From Scleroderma bovista (taxonomy: Eukaryota > Basidiomycota > Agaricomycetes > Boletales > Sclerodermataceae), in contig JAYMGJ010000008.1 in NCBI GenBank assembly GCA_037178675.1, positions 124,001-188,000 on the forward strand: a DNA stretch of 64,000 nt. The letters run 5' to 3'. Made by a program: the position numbers and the translations under genes. Shown here piece after piece: positions 42,742 to 53,677 of the stretch. The notes beneath the pieces are model-generated. The model saw only the letters and a list, made by a program, of their open reading frames with translations, was not told where the DNA came from and made no database searches. Each line of letters begins with the position of its first letter. The first letter of the stretch is position 1.

Positions 42742-43235
42742 CTTCATAGAACTGTTGCGCAATGGCCATCTCAGCTGCGAGGATGTATTTTTGCAGGCTC
42801 CTTCACGCCTCCGCTGGGAGTGAGAGGGGCGCGAGACTTAGTGAAATTCTGAGTGGATGGATGATTATATAATCGCACGTGGACAATTCAAACCCAGCAT
42901 AACCTTAATCCCCTCACACTCCCAGCGGGGGCTGCAAGAAAACATTTGTAAACAACATCAGCCACACGTCGGACTATGAAATAAAATGGGTTGCAAGACA
43001 ATAAATCTGGCGCGGTTATATAATAAACCACATGAGGCAGGTGCAGAGCATTATCTAATGTCGGAGCACAAATATTCACTAGGAAAACTTTCGAGTAGTA
43101 TTGACTAGCAAATAATGCTAATGGGGTGTGCACAAAAAAAAAGTACAAAGTACAAAGAGAGGACACATGTGTGTATATGATTGAAATGGGGCAAATGAGA
43201 AGGCAAGATGGGGCCTAAAAAGATTGCACACAAGG

Positions 43236-43289
43236 GGACTTGAACTGGCACCTTAGGTAAAAAGAAGAGGGACATCAACCATTAAGCCA
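43236..43289 (-). ncRNA. tRNA-like A and B boxes, left arm of the foldback
   Basis: On the minus strand TGGCTTAATGG (43289-43279) fits an A box and AGTTCAAGTCC (43246-43236) a B box, with tRNA-like spacing. The T and anticodon stems do not pair well, so this is a tRNA-derived or SINE-like promoter relic, not a functional tRNA. Confidence 0.45.
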
Positions 43290-43384
43290 TAAAGGCATTG
43301 TTATCTTTGTCATCAACGCAAATATGACTAAATGTAGTCGATTTGGTCATATTTGCATTGTTGACAATAACATTATTGGACTTT

Positions 43385-43438
43385 TAGTTCAATGGTTGAC
43401 ATCCTTCTTCTTTTTACCTAAGGTGCCAGTTCAAGTCC
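43385..43438 (+). ncRNA. tRNA-like A and B boxes, right arm of the foldback
   Basis: TAGTTCAATGG (43385-43395) and AGTTCAAGTCC (43428-43438) mirror the left-arm boxes with some changes. The same stem defects are seen. Each box could support polymerase III initiation, as in tRNA-derived SINEs. Confidence 0.45.
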
Positions 43439-44930
43439 CCTTGTGTGCACTTTTTTTCGGGCCCCATCTTGCCTTCTCATTTGCCCCATTTCAATCATAT
43501 ACACACATGTGTCCTCTCTTTGTACTTTGTACTTTTTTTTTGTGCACACCCCATTAGCATTATTTGCTAGTCAATACTACTCGAAAGTTTTCCTAGTGAA
43601 TATTTGTGCTCCGACATTAGATAATGCTCTGCACCTGCCTCATGTGGTTTATTATATAACCGCGCCAGATTTATTGTCTTGCAACCCATTTTATTTCATA
43701 GTCCGACGTGTGGCTGATGTTGTTTACAAATGTTTTCTTGCAGCCCCCGCTGGGAGTGTGAGGGGATTAAGGTTATGCTGGGTTTGAATTGTCCACGTGC
43801 GATTATATAATCATCCATCCACTCAGAATTTCACTAAGTCTCGCGCCCCTCTCACTCCCAGCGGAGGCGTGAAGGAGCCTGGTATTTTTGGTGTTTCTCC
43901 ATGTCAATGAGGATAGTGGCGCGTATTTCCGGAGTTAATAGGATGGTTTCCCTGAGGGAGGACGCAAGTTGTTCTTGGGTGAACATTGGTCGGAGATTGT
44001 GCAGATTTACTCGAGAATAGTCCCCATCCCCCTCTTTTGGGTAGACGTCCCAACGGCAAGAGGTTATGCTCTCGGAGGCGTTGGAGGACTTCACGGACAT
44101 GCTTTTGATGGGACTTGAGGTCTCCAGAGTAGATGAGAATGTCGTCCAAGTAGATTATGATGCAGACATTGAGCATGTCAGAGAGGATACTATTAAAAAA
44201 TATTTGAAAAGCCACAGGAGAATTGGTCAGCCAGAATGGCATGACGTTCCACTCGAAAGACCCATAGCGCATGCGGAGCGCAGTATTCCACTCATCTCCT
44301 TCAGCGATGCAGACCAAATGGTACGCATAGCGGAGATCAATCTTGGAGTAGATTTTAGCCTTGCTAGGAGATTCAAGTAGATCTGAAATCAAGGGAAATG
44401 GGTAGCGGTCTTTTTTCAATATTTTTTTCTGTATTCGGTAATCAACGCAAAGGCGGAGTGATCCATCGTTTTTATGGACATAAAAGACAGGGGCTCCATG
44501 AGCAGAGGTCGACTGTTGGATGAAGCCGTATGAAAGATGCTCATTGAAGAAAGTTCGGAGCGCCTCTAATTCAGTTTTGGAGAGGGAATACACAGTACCC
44601 AGCGGAGGGCTTGCGCCCTCCTCCAAATTGATACGGAGGTCATACTCGAGATGCGGAGCGAGTGTGGTCGCCTTGGACGTCCTCTGGGCGGATGTACAGG
44701 GTAAATTTGGTTGATCCCGGGAGTTTTCAAGCGCACGCGAATGCAACAGTGCCTATCAGCGAAACGTAGGGAGCGGTACTCCGTGGGTGCACAGTCGGAG
44801 TCAATGCAACCCCTAGATCGTGTGGAGTTCTGGGAGCTGCTGACTATTTTTTTGACTTCACAGCAGCAGCATATGGAACTGTAACATAAAAAAATCCGCG
44901 AAGTAAATATCCTTGAATGCATGGTTATGT

Positions 44931-46479
44931 AGGTAAGCTCACATGCACGTTTAGGTGTGCATGAATGTGCAATTTACACTAGGTTACATTTCCAAGTGTA
45001 TAGCCGTAAATCAATTCAATGATAGTATCTACTACATGCAATTCTACTAATTCTGCTTGGAAATGCTGCTGTGCAGTGAAGGAGGAGCCTTTGATGCTGG
45101 GCGTCACCAAAGGTGGGCAGTAGTTAGTTTTGCTGGGATGGCAGGACCATCATGCTCATTGTTAGTTGCAAAAAGGTTGCTCCAGCCTCGTCTCTCGCAG
45201 GTGTGGGCTGTGTGCGACCTATGTTGGTTGGGCTGAGCTGAGAATTAGCTTGGCGGGGACAAGGAAGGTGGAGCCGCTGGGTGGGCGGGCCACCTGGTTG
45301 TCTATAGGTCTCACTGCAGTTATGGATGGTCTGGATGATAAGGTGACATTATAGGCCAGTGTAAGTAAACTACTACATGGCTTAAATGGGAGAGGTGGGT
45401 GGGTTCAAATGAGTGACGTGCGACTGTGAGGGCGCACGAGATGGTGTAGACTGTTGTCGTTCGGAAGAAAAGTCCACTAAACTATGCCTGGGCTTCCGCT
45501 CGGCTGGATGCTTGCTGCCGGGATGTTCCTGCAGCTTGACGAGCTGGTTCTGGTGGTGGCCATCGATGCGCTGGATGGTAGGTCCGTTGTTGTCCCAGTA
45601 CCGGTAGTGGTGGCTGTTGTTGTCCGTGGTGGTAAATGTGGAAGCAGTGGTGAATGGGATGGGAACGGGAACGGGAACGGGACTAGACTTGCTGAGGTCA
45701 CTACGCTATAATAGCTCAGGAACTTGGCGGACATTTTCTGATTAGCATCAGCATATTTGTCAACACTGGCTGCACTGGCCGTTTTCTGCGGCGACAACAG
45801 GTACCACCACCACCACCACCACCACCTGGACAACAGCGGACCCCACCACTCCAGCACGTCTGTGACTACGGCCCCATACTACAGCAAGTCGACTGCCACG
45901 GCCACGGCCGCCATCAGCACGATGATGGCCCCACGTCCCAACACAGGCTGCCTTAGCGCACGACCACGATGGCAGTCCTGTCACCCAAGTGCAACGGTGA
46001 GAATTAGTGGAAATGCATGTGCTATGTAGTAGCTACCATTATCGAGTTGATTTACTGCTATACACTCGGAAAAGTAACCTAAATCGAGCATTCAAGAATA
46101 TTTACTTCACAGATTTTTTGAAGGGTTACAGTTCCATAGCATCTGCACTGCATATCACACGAAGTAGTTCCGAATGGCCGCATTACCTGGTGATCCTCAT
46201 GTCCTGACCCGTGAGTCTCCACTCCCTCAAATTTGTCTCATTCATTGTTTTTAGCCGGTTTTTCTCTGCCAGCAATTCCAGACAGCGTGCCACACACCGA
46301 TAGATGGTAACGTCACCCTTAAGCGAGGGCAGGTAAAGCGCCACCAATCGGCCCTCCATATCATGATGTGGAGTCTCACAGTGAATTCAAGGACAATAAA
46401 AACCATACACCAATGCCCCACCCACCCAGACTCACGCACTCCATTCACCACCTCTATAGCCAGCTCCATCACAGAGTTC
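44931..46479. other. No gene recognised, microsatellites present
   Basis: Long open frames here are produced by simple repeats: a gggaac tract at 45660-45680 and a CCA tract at 45805-45827. Translations are runs of tryptophan/glycine or threonine/proline. No motif seen. Confidence 0.5.
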
Positions 46480-47465
46480 CAGATAACACCCGAACCATGG
46501 TGTTCACTGATGGATCCAGCACCATCCCTCTAAGTAGACTTCAAACACGTAGCAACACTGCAATGGATGCAATCTAGGAGACGACACTGAACACACAGTG
46601 ATCGAAGCTGAGGCGGTCGGATTAACCCTCGCAGCCCAACTTCTGTCGACAAGAAATGAGACAACTTTCCCAGAAACGATATTTGCCGACAATCAGGCAG
46701 TAATCAGATCAGGTGCGCGACCCACAGGCAAACCGGGACATTCTGGGGGATCTATAATCCTGCCGGCAGGGCATTTGTGCACCGGGGGTAAGTTGGGCCA
46801 CAGGGGCCCCTGCTAGCTAGGAATACAGTAGCTTAGTGCAACATAGGGACTAGCTCCCTGAATGCACTGAAATTGACTTTAAAAAGAAAAAAAAAAAAAA
46901 AAAAACCGGGACATTATCTACTGTTCCATTTCAGAAAACTGGTCCGACACCTCCAAGAGAAGAAGGACCTCGACGACAAGGAAACCAGAAATTCCCACTG
47001 AGCACCTCTGCAAACAGACCCACGAAAACCAACTCCAGAGAAGGTGGTGCGAAAACTGGAAGGACCACCCACATTGAAGTGCTAGATTTCTCGCACACGC
47101 CAAAATTGTTCCTACGACTCGCAGGTCACCTGAAGAAGAAACACACAGCAATCTATGTTCAACTCTGTACAGGCAACATCCCGCTAAACAAGCATATCAA
47201 GAAGAGCACCACTCCTATGTGCCTTTAGTGCGGTGACAACCAAATAGAATAAGTTCATCATTTCTTATTTGATTGCCCTAGGTATGACAGAAATGACACA
47301 TACTTCAACAGAAGCTGGGTCAAAACATGACATCAACTTCTCACCTCCTATCTGGGAAGACTGCACAACACAACAAGCGTTGTTCGGATATATAGACAGT
47401 ACAAAACACTTACACTTGGTATTCGACAACATACCCACTCCCCCCAAAAGCAACAACCCTAGATG
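46480..47465 (+). pseudogene. LINE 3' end: RNase H and C-terminal cysteine/histidine region
   Basis: TMVFTDGSS holds the first RNase H aspartate, VIEAEAVGLTLAAQLL the glutamate and ADNQAVI the second aspartate. They sit in frames broken between 46560 and 46600. The domain is interrupted at GKPGH by a short poly(A) insertion and resumes as YLLFHFRKLVRHLQE. A later segment reads AIYVQLCTGNIPLNKHIKK, then a CxxC with HHFLFDCPRYDRN. This order is typical of Tad1-type fungal LINEs. Several stops are present and no poly(A) end is visible, so it is a dead fragment. The N-terminal reverse transcriptase is absent. Confidence 0.8.
46743..46902 (+). mobile_element. SINE-like poly(A) insertion with 13-bp target duplication
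   Basis: The word aaaccgggacatt stands at 46730-46742 and again at 46903-46915, immediately after the A-rich tail. The insert is about 160 bp. Its last 70 bp share TAGCTTAGTGCAACATAGGG, a hairpin (AGGGA/TCCCT, 46845-46859) and the following aatgcact with the retroposon at 12.7 kb. The 5' part is unrelated to that retroposon. I see no convincing polymerase III boxes, so it may be a 5'-truncated LINE end rather than a SINE. Confidence 0.85.
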
Positions 47466-49057
47466 ACCCAACCCCACACAGGGCAGCGCCAAACGTAACA
47501 AAGATCTCAACATGCCCTATGCAACATGCAGCATGCCGTCAACTCAGCCCATGCTCAACTCCTTTCTCCACTCGGTGATGCCTGCCTTTAGTATAACACA
47601 ACCCTGACACAGATCCCCACAGGAGCAAAAGCCAAACAGCAAGGACAGGTGTCCTCACCACAAGTGCCGTCACATAGGAGAAAGATACTACTACCAAATG
47701 GAACATGACGAAGAACACCGGGACTTGAATGTCCCTGTCCGACGATGCAAACGTTGCAGATCCCCGCTCAACCCGACCCACTCAAGAGGGACGCAACACC
47801 CTGGATCAAGACCGGCATACCACCACACTTCCACCCACCCGCAAACTGACATGTCATACCATGCCGCCAACACCAAGTCCATACCTGTTGGACACACGCG
47901 GAAACGGCCCTAATTTGCCACAGGAAGTACGGAGTAGTACACTTGATCCCCTCTTGGTTCCACAGACTCATTACTAAGCAGCCGGGACCGTGTCTGAACA
48001 GAACCCCAGACAGACAGACCACGAACTCTTCTCCAATTCGCCAGACGGCACGACTAAAATGTGCGGCGGAACGCGGCGGACCCCTGGGGGACCTTACAGT
48101 CCGGGCATTCGTGCGTCAGGAGAAGTGTCAGGCCACAGAGGCCTTAGTTACACACCTTACTGTTAGCAGAGTGCAATATGGGGTGTCACATGTCACACCT
48201 CGTAGCACTATAATTCAACTTAAAAGAAAAAAATGTCACCCTTTCGGACTGGATGCAAATCTATGCAAATCTGGATCGCATGGAAACAAACGGATTGGAC
48301 AATTGCGTCATCTCGAAGAACGTTGACTGTGACACCGTGTAACTGATTGGTTCCTACTATGCAAAGGGTCTTGACTGTCACCTTGTCTAACAAGGTCACT
48401 CCCACCCGAAATGTGTCAACATTTTTTGAACGTCCGCGATCTTGTGTATTTCAGTGTCTGTTATAGTGTCGAGTACGCTGCATTTGTTGTCAAATACTAA
48501 CCTTTCGTATTCATTCTATCTCCGGTTCAATCAGGATTGGTGAGCTAACAGAGATGCATCGATCCTTGCTATGACTACTATATCATGCTCGTGCGTAATG
48601 GCTAATCGGTAGATACGGTAGAATGACAATGTGACTGTGGTGTGGGTCATATGTGTTAGACAAGGTGTTTGCCGTCTGCGACGGCGCTATTCTAGTGTAC
48701 AGGTTTGGGTCGTCCATGTAAACCTGGTGAATGGTTTCGAGCCGCTGCCTCCCCTATTTTCGACTGCGGTATATTTGAGCCCTATAGCAGGCAGGCTTAT
48801 CCAGCACTTCCCTGAGTATCACTTGTCCAAAAAAATAAGTCAGGAAATAAAATACCGCCAACTACCGCTAATACCTGACAAAGCTCGGAATGCGTATGGG
48901 CACGCGTCGATCACTATGTATCTGTTCGCAATGTTCTTTAGGTCTCATAAACTTACATCGATGTGAACCGTGGTGATTCGATGCCATCGTACGACCTAGT
49001 GATGACTAAGCTCCCCGTGTCCTGGTGGCTTTTACGTCGACTCCAACCCCCTGCAAG
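47466..49057. other. No gene recognised
   Basis: Short frames only. About 47690-48120 has a cysteine/arginine-rich frame (RRCKRCRSPLNPTHSRG) that could be a decayed zinc-cluster protein, but other support is lacking. 48300-49000 is AT-rich. Confidence 0.4.
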
Positions 49058-49341
49058 ATGAATCCGCATGGAACCATTCACCCTGAAGTTCTTTCTGCCA
49101 CTTCCCGCATTTGGGCAGCTCTCAACGTAATTCCTCGCATCGTTGGAGACAAGGAAGTCTGGGCCGCATGGATGCGAGATCAACTCAATGATGAGCTTGT
49201 AGGTCCATCGCCCTCTAAGTTCTAAAACCCTTTCTAACTCTCTTTTAGACAAATATCCCAGAACCCACCATCAATTCTCCTCATCCGAAGCTGCTAGGCA
49301 GCCTGGGACGCATGCTCTTCCACCACTATAGTAGTCCCAAC
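49058..49341 (+). CDS. Two-exon gene fragment cut by an LTR
   Basis: The ATG at 49058 opens MNPHGTIHPEVLSATSRIWA, which continues to NDEL. An intron 49199-49248 (GTAGGT..TTTTAG, 50 bp) joins in frame to TNIPEPTINSPHPKLLGSLG, then RMLFHHYSSPNMP. The frame stays open to the LTR border at 49342. I recognise no domain. It may be a host exon pair or part of an older transposon. Confidence 0.45.
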
Positions 49342-49897
49342 ATGCCCAGAAAATACGGACTCCATAGTGAGCGATGAAGCGAACGTCTGGATTGCAGGGG
49401 GAATATCTCCGTGGGAAATGAACGGATTTGCGTCGGAACTTGACAGGCAGATAGACCACGCTCTAGGCTTTCTGACGGTATAGTCACGTGCCTGATAGCT
49501 TCAGAAACGACGGAGCTATTCAAAATATCGGAATGCCGGCACTGGGCACCTAAAAATGACATTTGGGCGCTAAAAATCATTTCTTCTCTTTCTCCTTCGT
49601 TTCTCCATCAATTCTTCGGCTTCTTTGATCGTTCTGGTATGGGAGTTGGACTGCAGACATGTGCATTCCTTTCTCATACCACAATTGACGTTATTCCTTC
49701 AGTTTCTTCTGCTTCTTGGCAGTTCCCGTGCGATAGATGACTGTCTGCATTGGCATTCATCTCTCGCATCAGGATAGTCGTCTTGTGCGATAGATGGCTA
49801 CGATGAGGGTCCGTCGTGCTCATCCTTCGCATAAGGATCATTCGATATAGGCATTATCTTCCATGTTCACTGTACCAAACCTGTTTGGTGCGTGACA
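49342..49897 (-). mobile_element. LTR, subfamily A, truncated copy A3 (556 bp)
   Basis: It matches the U3-start end of copies A1 and A2 from cagaaaatacggactccat to GTGCGTGACA. The rest of the LTR, including the TATA box, is missing. The right flank is ccgc. The sequence contains only the upstream part of the LTR-encoded frame. Confidence 0.8.
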
Positions 49898-50294
49898 CCG
49901 CGCGTGAGAGTCGTAGACCACCACAAGGCACCACCCGCCGCCGATGATCCATCTAGTGTCTCCACTGACACCAATGCGTGACCCAGTGCCAGTGGTTGAT
50001 ATGAAGTTTGAAAGGTGGACAGGTGATGAGTCCGAGCGCGTTCTAGGACAAAATGATGTTGCTATTGACACGAATATGATTCTTGTGTTACCATAGCTAA
50101 TAGTACAAATGAGTTAACACCCCAACATTTCGACTGCGGTCAGAACACCCCAAGTATATTTGTCTGGTACTTGACCATTGTGTAAGACTGCACGTATGAA
50201 AGCCTTCCTGTCATCAGGAGGCAATGCAATGAAATCTGCGAACCTGCCATTGGAGATCCCTAATATTCTTACCCGAGCAATCGGCTTTCCGGTC
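49898..50294. other. No firm gene; open minus frame
   Basis: On the minus strand about 50290-50110 is open with protein-like content (GKPIARVRILGISNGRFADF, then PDDRKAFIRAVLHNG). No motif is recognised. It could be an exon of a broken gene. Confidence 0.35.
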
Positions 50295-51627
50295 CGCTAC
50301 AACCTCGCTACAACCTCGCTACAACCTACCGAAAACTCGCTACAACCTACCATAGACTCGCTACAACCTTGCTACAACCTGCTACAACCTGCTACAACCT
50401 TGCTACAACCTTGCTACAACCTGCTACAACCTACTGTAAACTTGCTACAACCTTGCTACAACCAAGGTGGCGCAATCCGTCGACTGGTTGCGCTGTCAGC
50501 ACCCTACTGTAAACTTGCTACAACCTGCTACAACCTACCATAGACTTGCTACAACCTTGCTACAACCAAGGTGGCGCAATCCATCGACTGGTTGCGCTGT
50601 TGGCGCCCTACTGAAAACTTGCTACAACCTTGCTACAACCTACTATGGACTTGCTACAACCTACTGTAAACTTGCTACAACCTCACTACAACCAAGGTGG
50701 CGCAATCCGTCGACTGGTTGTGCTGTTGGCGCCCTACTGAAAACTTGCTACAACCTTGCTACAACCTGCTACAACCTACCATAGACTTGCTACAACCTCA
50801 CTACAACCTGCTACAACCTGCTACAACCTTGCTACAACCTTGCTACAACCTGCTACAACCTACTGTAAACTTGCTACAACCTTGCTACAACCAAGGTGGC
50901 ACAATCCGTCGACTGGTTGCGCTGTCAGCACCCTACTGTAAACTTGCTACAACCTGCTACAACCTACCATAGACTTGCTACAACCTTGCTACAACCAAGG
51001 TGGCACAATCCGTCGACTGGTTGCACTGTCAGCACCCTACTATAAACTTGCTACAACCTGCTACAACCTACCATAGACTTGCTACAACCTCATTACAACC
51101 AAGGTGGCACAATCCGTTGACCGGTTGCGCTGTCAGCGCTTTACTGAAAACTTGCTACAACCTTGCTACAACCTGCTACAACCTTGCTACAACCTACCAT
51201 AGACTTGCTACAACCTGCTACAACCTACCATAGACTTGCTACAACCTCATTACAACCAAGGTGGCACAATCCGTTGACCGGTTGCGCTGTCAGCGCTTTA
51301 CTGAAAACTTGCTACAACCTTGCTACAACCTGCTACAACCTTGCTACAACCTACCATAGACTTGCTACAACCTGCTACAACCTACTGTAAACTTGCTACA
51401 ATCTTGCTACAACCTGCTACAACCTACTATAGACTTGCTACAACCTCACTACAACCCGCTACAACCTTGCTACAACCCGCTACAACCTACTGTAAACTTG
51501 CTACAACCTACTGGAAACTTGCTACAACCTTGCTACAACCAAGGTGGCGCAATCCGTCGACTGGTTGTGCTGTCAGCGCCCTACTGAAAACTTGCTACAA
51601 CCTTGCTACAACCTGCTACAACCTACT
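50295..51627 (+). repeat. Higher-order minisatellite of ttgctacaacc units
   Basis: A 10-11 bp word (cttgctacaac, or tgctacaacc) is repeated about ninety times. Interspersed are a 21-bp variant with taccatagact and a spacer of about 45 bp beginning aaggtggcgcaatccg that occurs eight times (near 50464, 50568, 50693, 50893, 50998, 51101, 51258, 51541). Spacer-to-spacer distances vary from about 100 to 283 bp, so the higher-order unit grows by unequal exchange. The open frames across it are repeat artefacts. Confidence 0.88.
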
Positions 51628-51653
51628 ATACAGCCTGTGGTGGAATTATAATT
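51628..51653 (+). repeat. 26-bp partial duplication at the segment junction
   Basis: The 26 bp starting atacagcctgtggtgg are present twice in tandem here (51628-51653 and from 51654), whereas copy 1 has them once (from 5073). They link the minisatellite to the duplicated segment. Confidence 0.85.
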
Positions 51654-53677
51654 ATACAGCCTGTGGTGGAATTATAATTACAAACTGTAAACAATCTTTT
51701 GGGAAATGTAATGATGGGAGGAGGTAGATAGACCAATTGGGAGGTCCCAGTCCAAGTTTCAGACAAAACGGCGGTCGGAATAATATTCTACAGGTGATGC
51801 AAGCATGCTTGGGTACCGGAAACACATCTTATTAGGAAATATTCTGCAAGGATCAGGACCATTCCCATCATCTTCAGAGATTAGGTTAGGTTACTTAGGG
51901 TGGAGCAAAAATCGCGAAGTGTCATATCCATACTTTTCCAGTCGCAACTCTGGTCTAACCATGGCCCGCCTGACCTCTCCTTAGGCATAGATGCAACTCC
52001 GGATCTAGTCCGGCCATCTCCAGCCCTATAGCTGCACTCCAGCTCAACTCCAGTCACTATGTCCATCTCCACCTCAGGACTAACCCCTGTCTTCCTACAG
52101 ACAGATCCGCAGTCTAACTCCTCCATGTCCGACCTGTACCTACCACTAGTCGCTACTCCGGTTTCAGTCCAGCCACTCCCTTAGCCTTGTCTGCGACATA
52201 GCCCAACTCTGGCTGGTACATCCAACTCTGGCTCAGTTCTGCTCCTGCTCCTGCTCCACTTCCTCTGTCAGGTCCACCAAAGGCTTAGGACATTTCCATG
52301 TCCAACTCCGGACCTTCCTCCGGCTACTCCGCCCTTCCTCCACCTGTGCACTCCCTCCGCTCTTGCACTTCCTCCGGTCCCACTTCCTCTGGTCCCACTT
52401 CCTCTGGTCCCACTTCCCCTGGTCCTGGACATCGCTCCGGACTTAACATTAGTTAAGTCCACCTCTGACCCTTACCTGTCCTCTTCCGACCTAGTTCCCT
52501 TGTCCCTGCTTTTCCTCTGTCGTCCCTGTAACTCTAGTTCCCCATGTCTGCTTCCGCTCTGGTTTATTTTCCTGTCCCTGCTTTATTTTCTTGTACCTGG
52601 TTTATTTTCCTGTCTGCTTCTGCTCCATCCCTTGTCTCGACATTAAGGTGTTTACTTGTCACCGTATATACTCACCTTAGTTTCATTACTATATAAACTA
52701 CCGTACTCCGGCCTAGTAGTCCTTAGATCAAATCTCGACTAAGATACTCCCCACTCTGTACTACCCACCATGCTCTCCTAAATCCATCTGTTCATCTGAA
52801 CTCCTGAACTTCGGCCAACTCCGGCCTCCGTCCTATCTCGTCCCCTTGGTCCTATGTCTGATCCTAGCAAGTCTCCTACTTGCACAAGGGCAATAGCCAC
52901 TTCTGTCCCAGACTTGACGCTAGACCTCTCAGGACTATCCCACCTCTGGGATGTCCTTCACTCCGGACAAGCTGCGCTCAACTCCGGACCACTTTCCCGC
53001 AGTCCGGACTTACTCCGCAAAAACCTGGACTTACTCCCTGTGCTCCTCTAGTGCCCGGACTTCGTTCATTTGACCCGGACTTGACTCTCCGCACTAACTA
53101 GCACCTACTAGTGTCTGGACTTACCTCCTCATTAGTTCCCTGCACCTCTGGACCTCCTAGTAAGATCGTTGAGGAGAACCGGTTTTGACAATAGGTTGCC
53201 ATACTGACTCACAATAGCACTGAAGCACCAATAACACAAAAGTATGGTGATGACATTAAAAACATTAAATAGTACTTCTCGGGATCATGGTATGTTCATT
53301 CACCATGCCTTCCTGCAAGTCTCATCCAGTCCCCACATTCTACAATATGCCTGAGCCACCACAACCATTGCCCATGTTATTTTTGCAAATGGAGATGTGT
53401 TGCCAACCTAAAAATCCTGTAGCTGTATCTGCCAAGGAAGAGATGGCTATGTCACACCTTCTGATTGCTGCACCTGCTGTCTCAGGGGCAATAGTCAAAA
53501 TGCAGCACATGACCACAACTAGAACCACTAACTCAAGAGCAACAACCCCCAGAGCTGCATCCCCTATCACAAAGCCCTCGGGAAGAGAATGCCTCTTGTA
53601 CCCGAACCACCACCTTCCCCTTTGGGACAAGTTGTCCCCCCCACCAAGCATCAGTGTTCACCCACCTCACCATGCGC

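Larger units (their letters stand above)
42794..43881. mobile_element. Foldback DNA transposon, 1.09-kb near-perfect palindrome
   Basis: The left end is CAGGCTCCTTCACGCCTCCG and the right end is its reverse complement. The arms of about 530 bp pair almost throughout, with a centre near 43338 (gcaaatatgac and gtcatatttgc around a 17-nt loop). Direct repeats gtatttttg (9 bp) lie at 42785-42793 and 43882-43890. A 9-bp duplication with long terminal repeats fits a Mutator-like foldback. The CAGG terminus would also suit hAT with an 8-bp duplication. No transposase is encoded. It sits inside the second chromovirus pol, and its removal restores the frame (MEKHQKY to ILAAEM). Confidence 0.85.
41940..44930 (-). 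pseudogene. Chromovirus pol, second copy, with two insertions and internal deletions
   Basis: The RT part is 44746-44100: RYPFPLISDLLESPSKAKIY, KIDLRYAYHLVCIAEGDEW and the catalytic CIIIYLDDILIYSGD. It is fused by deletion to RWDVYPKEGDGDY and LRPMFTQEQLASSL (44090-43900). After the foldback element comes the short ILAAEMAIAQQFYE segment (42784-42742). After the solo LTR comes GPADVKITTSPDFKIGDHVY with KYFRSRHASKKLSNKNFGPF (integrase C-terminal GPF/Y type), then the chromodomain EVEEILDSKIDRRRRH...LLYLVCWAGYAGPDEETSW (to about 41950). The integrase core is missing. Removing both insertions restores the frame across their sites. Confidence 0.85.

Noticed and set aside
43375..43450. A functional tRNA gene in the foldback arm
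   Set aside because: A and B boxes fit, but the T stem and anticodon stem do not pair.
45477..45857. 126-codon frame with runs of tryptophan and threonine
   Set aside because: Produced by CCA and gggaac microsatellites.
47690..48120. Cysteine/arginine-rich frame as a zinc-cluster regulator
   Set aside because: The spacing of cysteines is incomplete and the frame breaks soon after. Kept only as a remark.
50295..51627. CRISPR-like repeat/spacer layout
   Set aside because: The spacers are near-identical to each other and the repeat is a simple minisatellite. The DNA is eukaryotic.
50178..51727. Several long frames (LLQPCYNLLQP type)
   Set aside because: Products of the 10-11 bp minisatellite.
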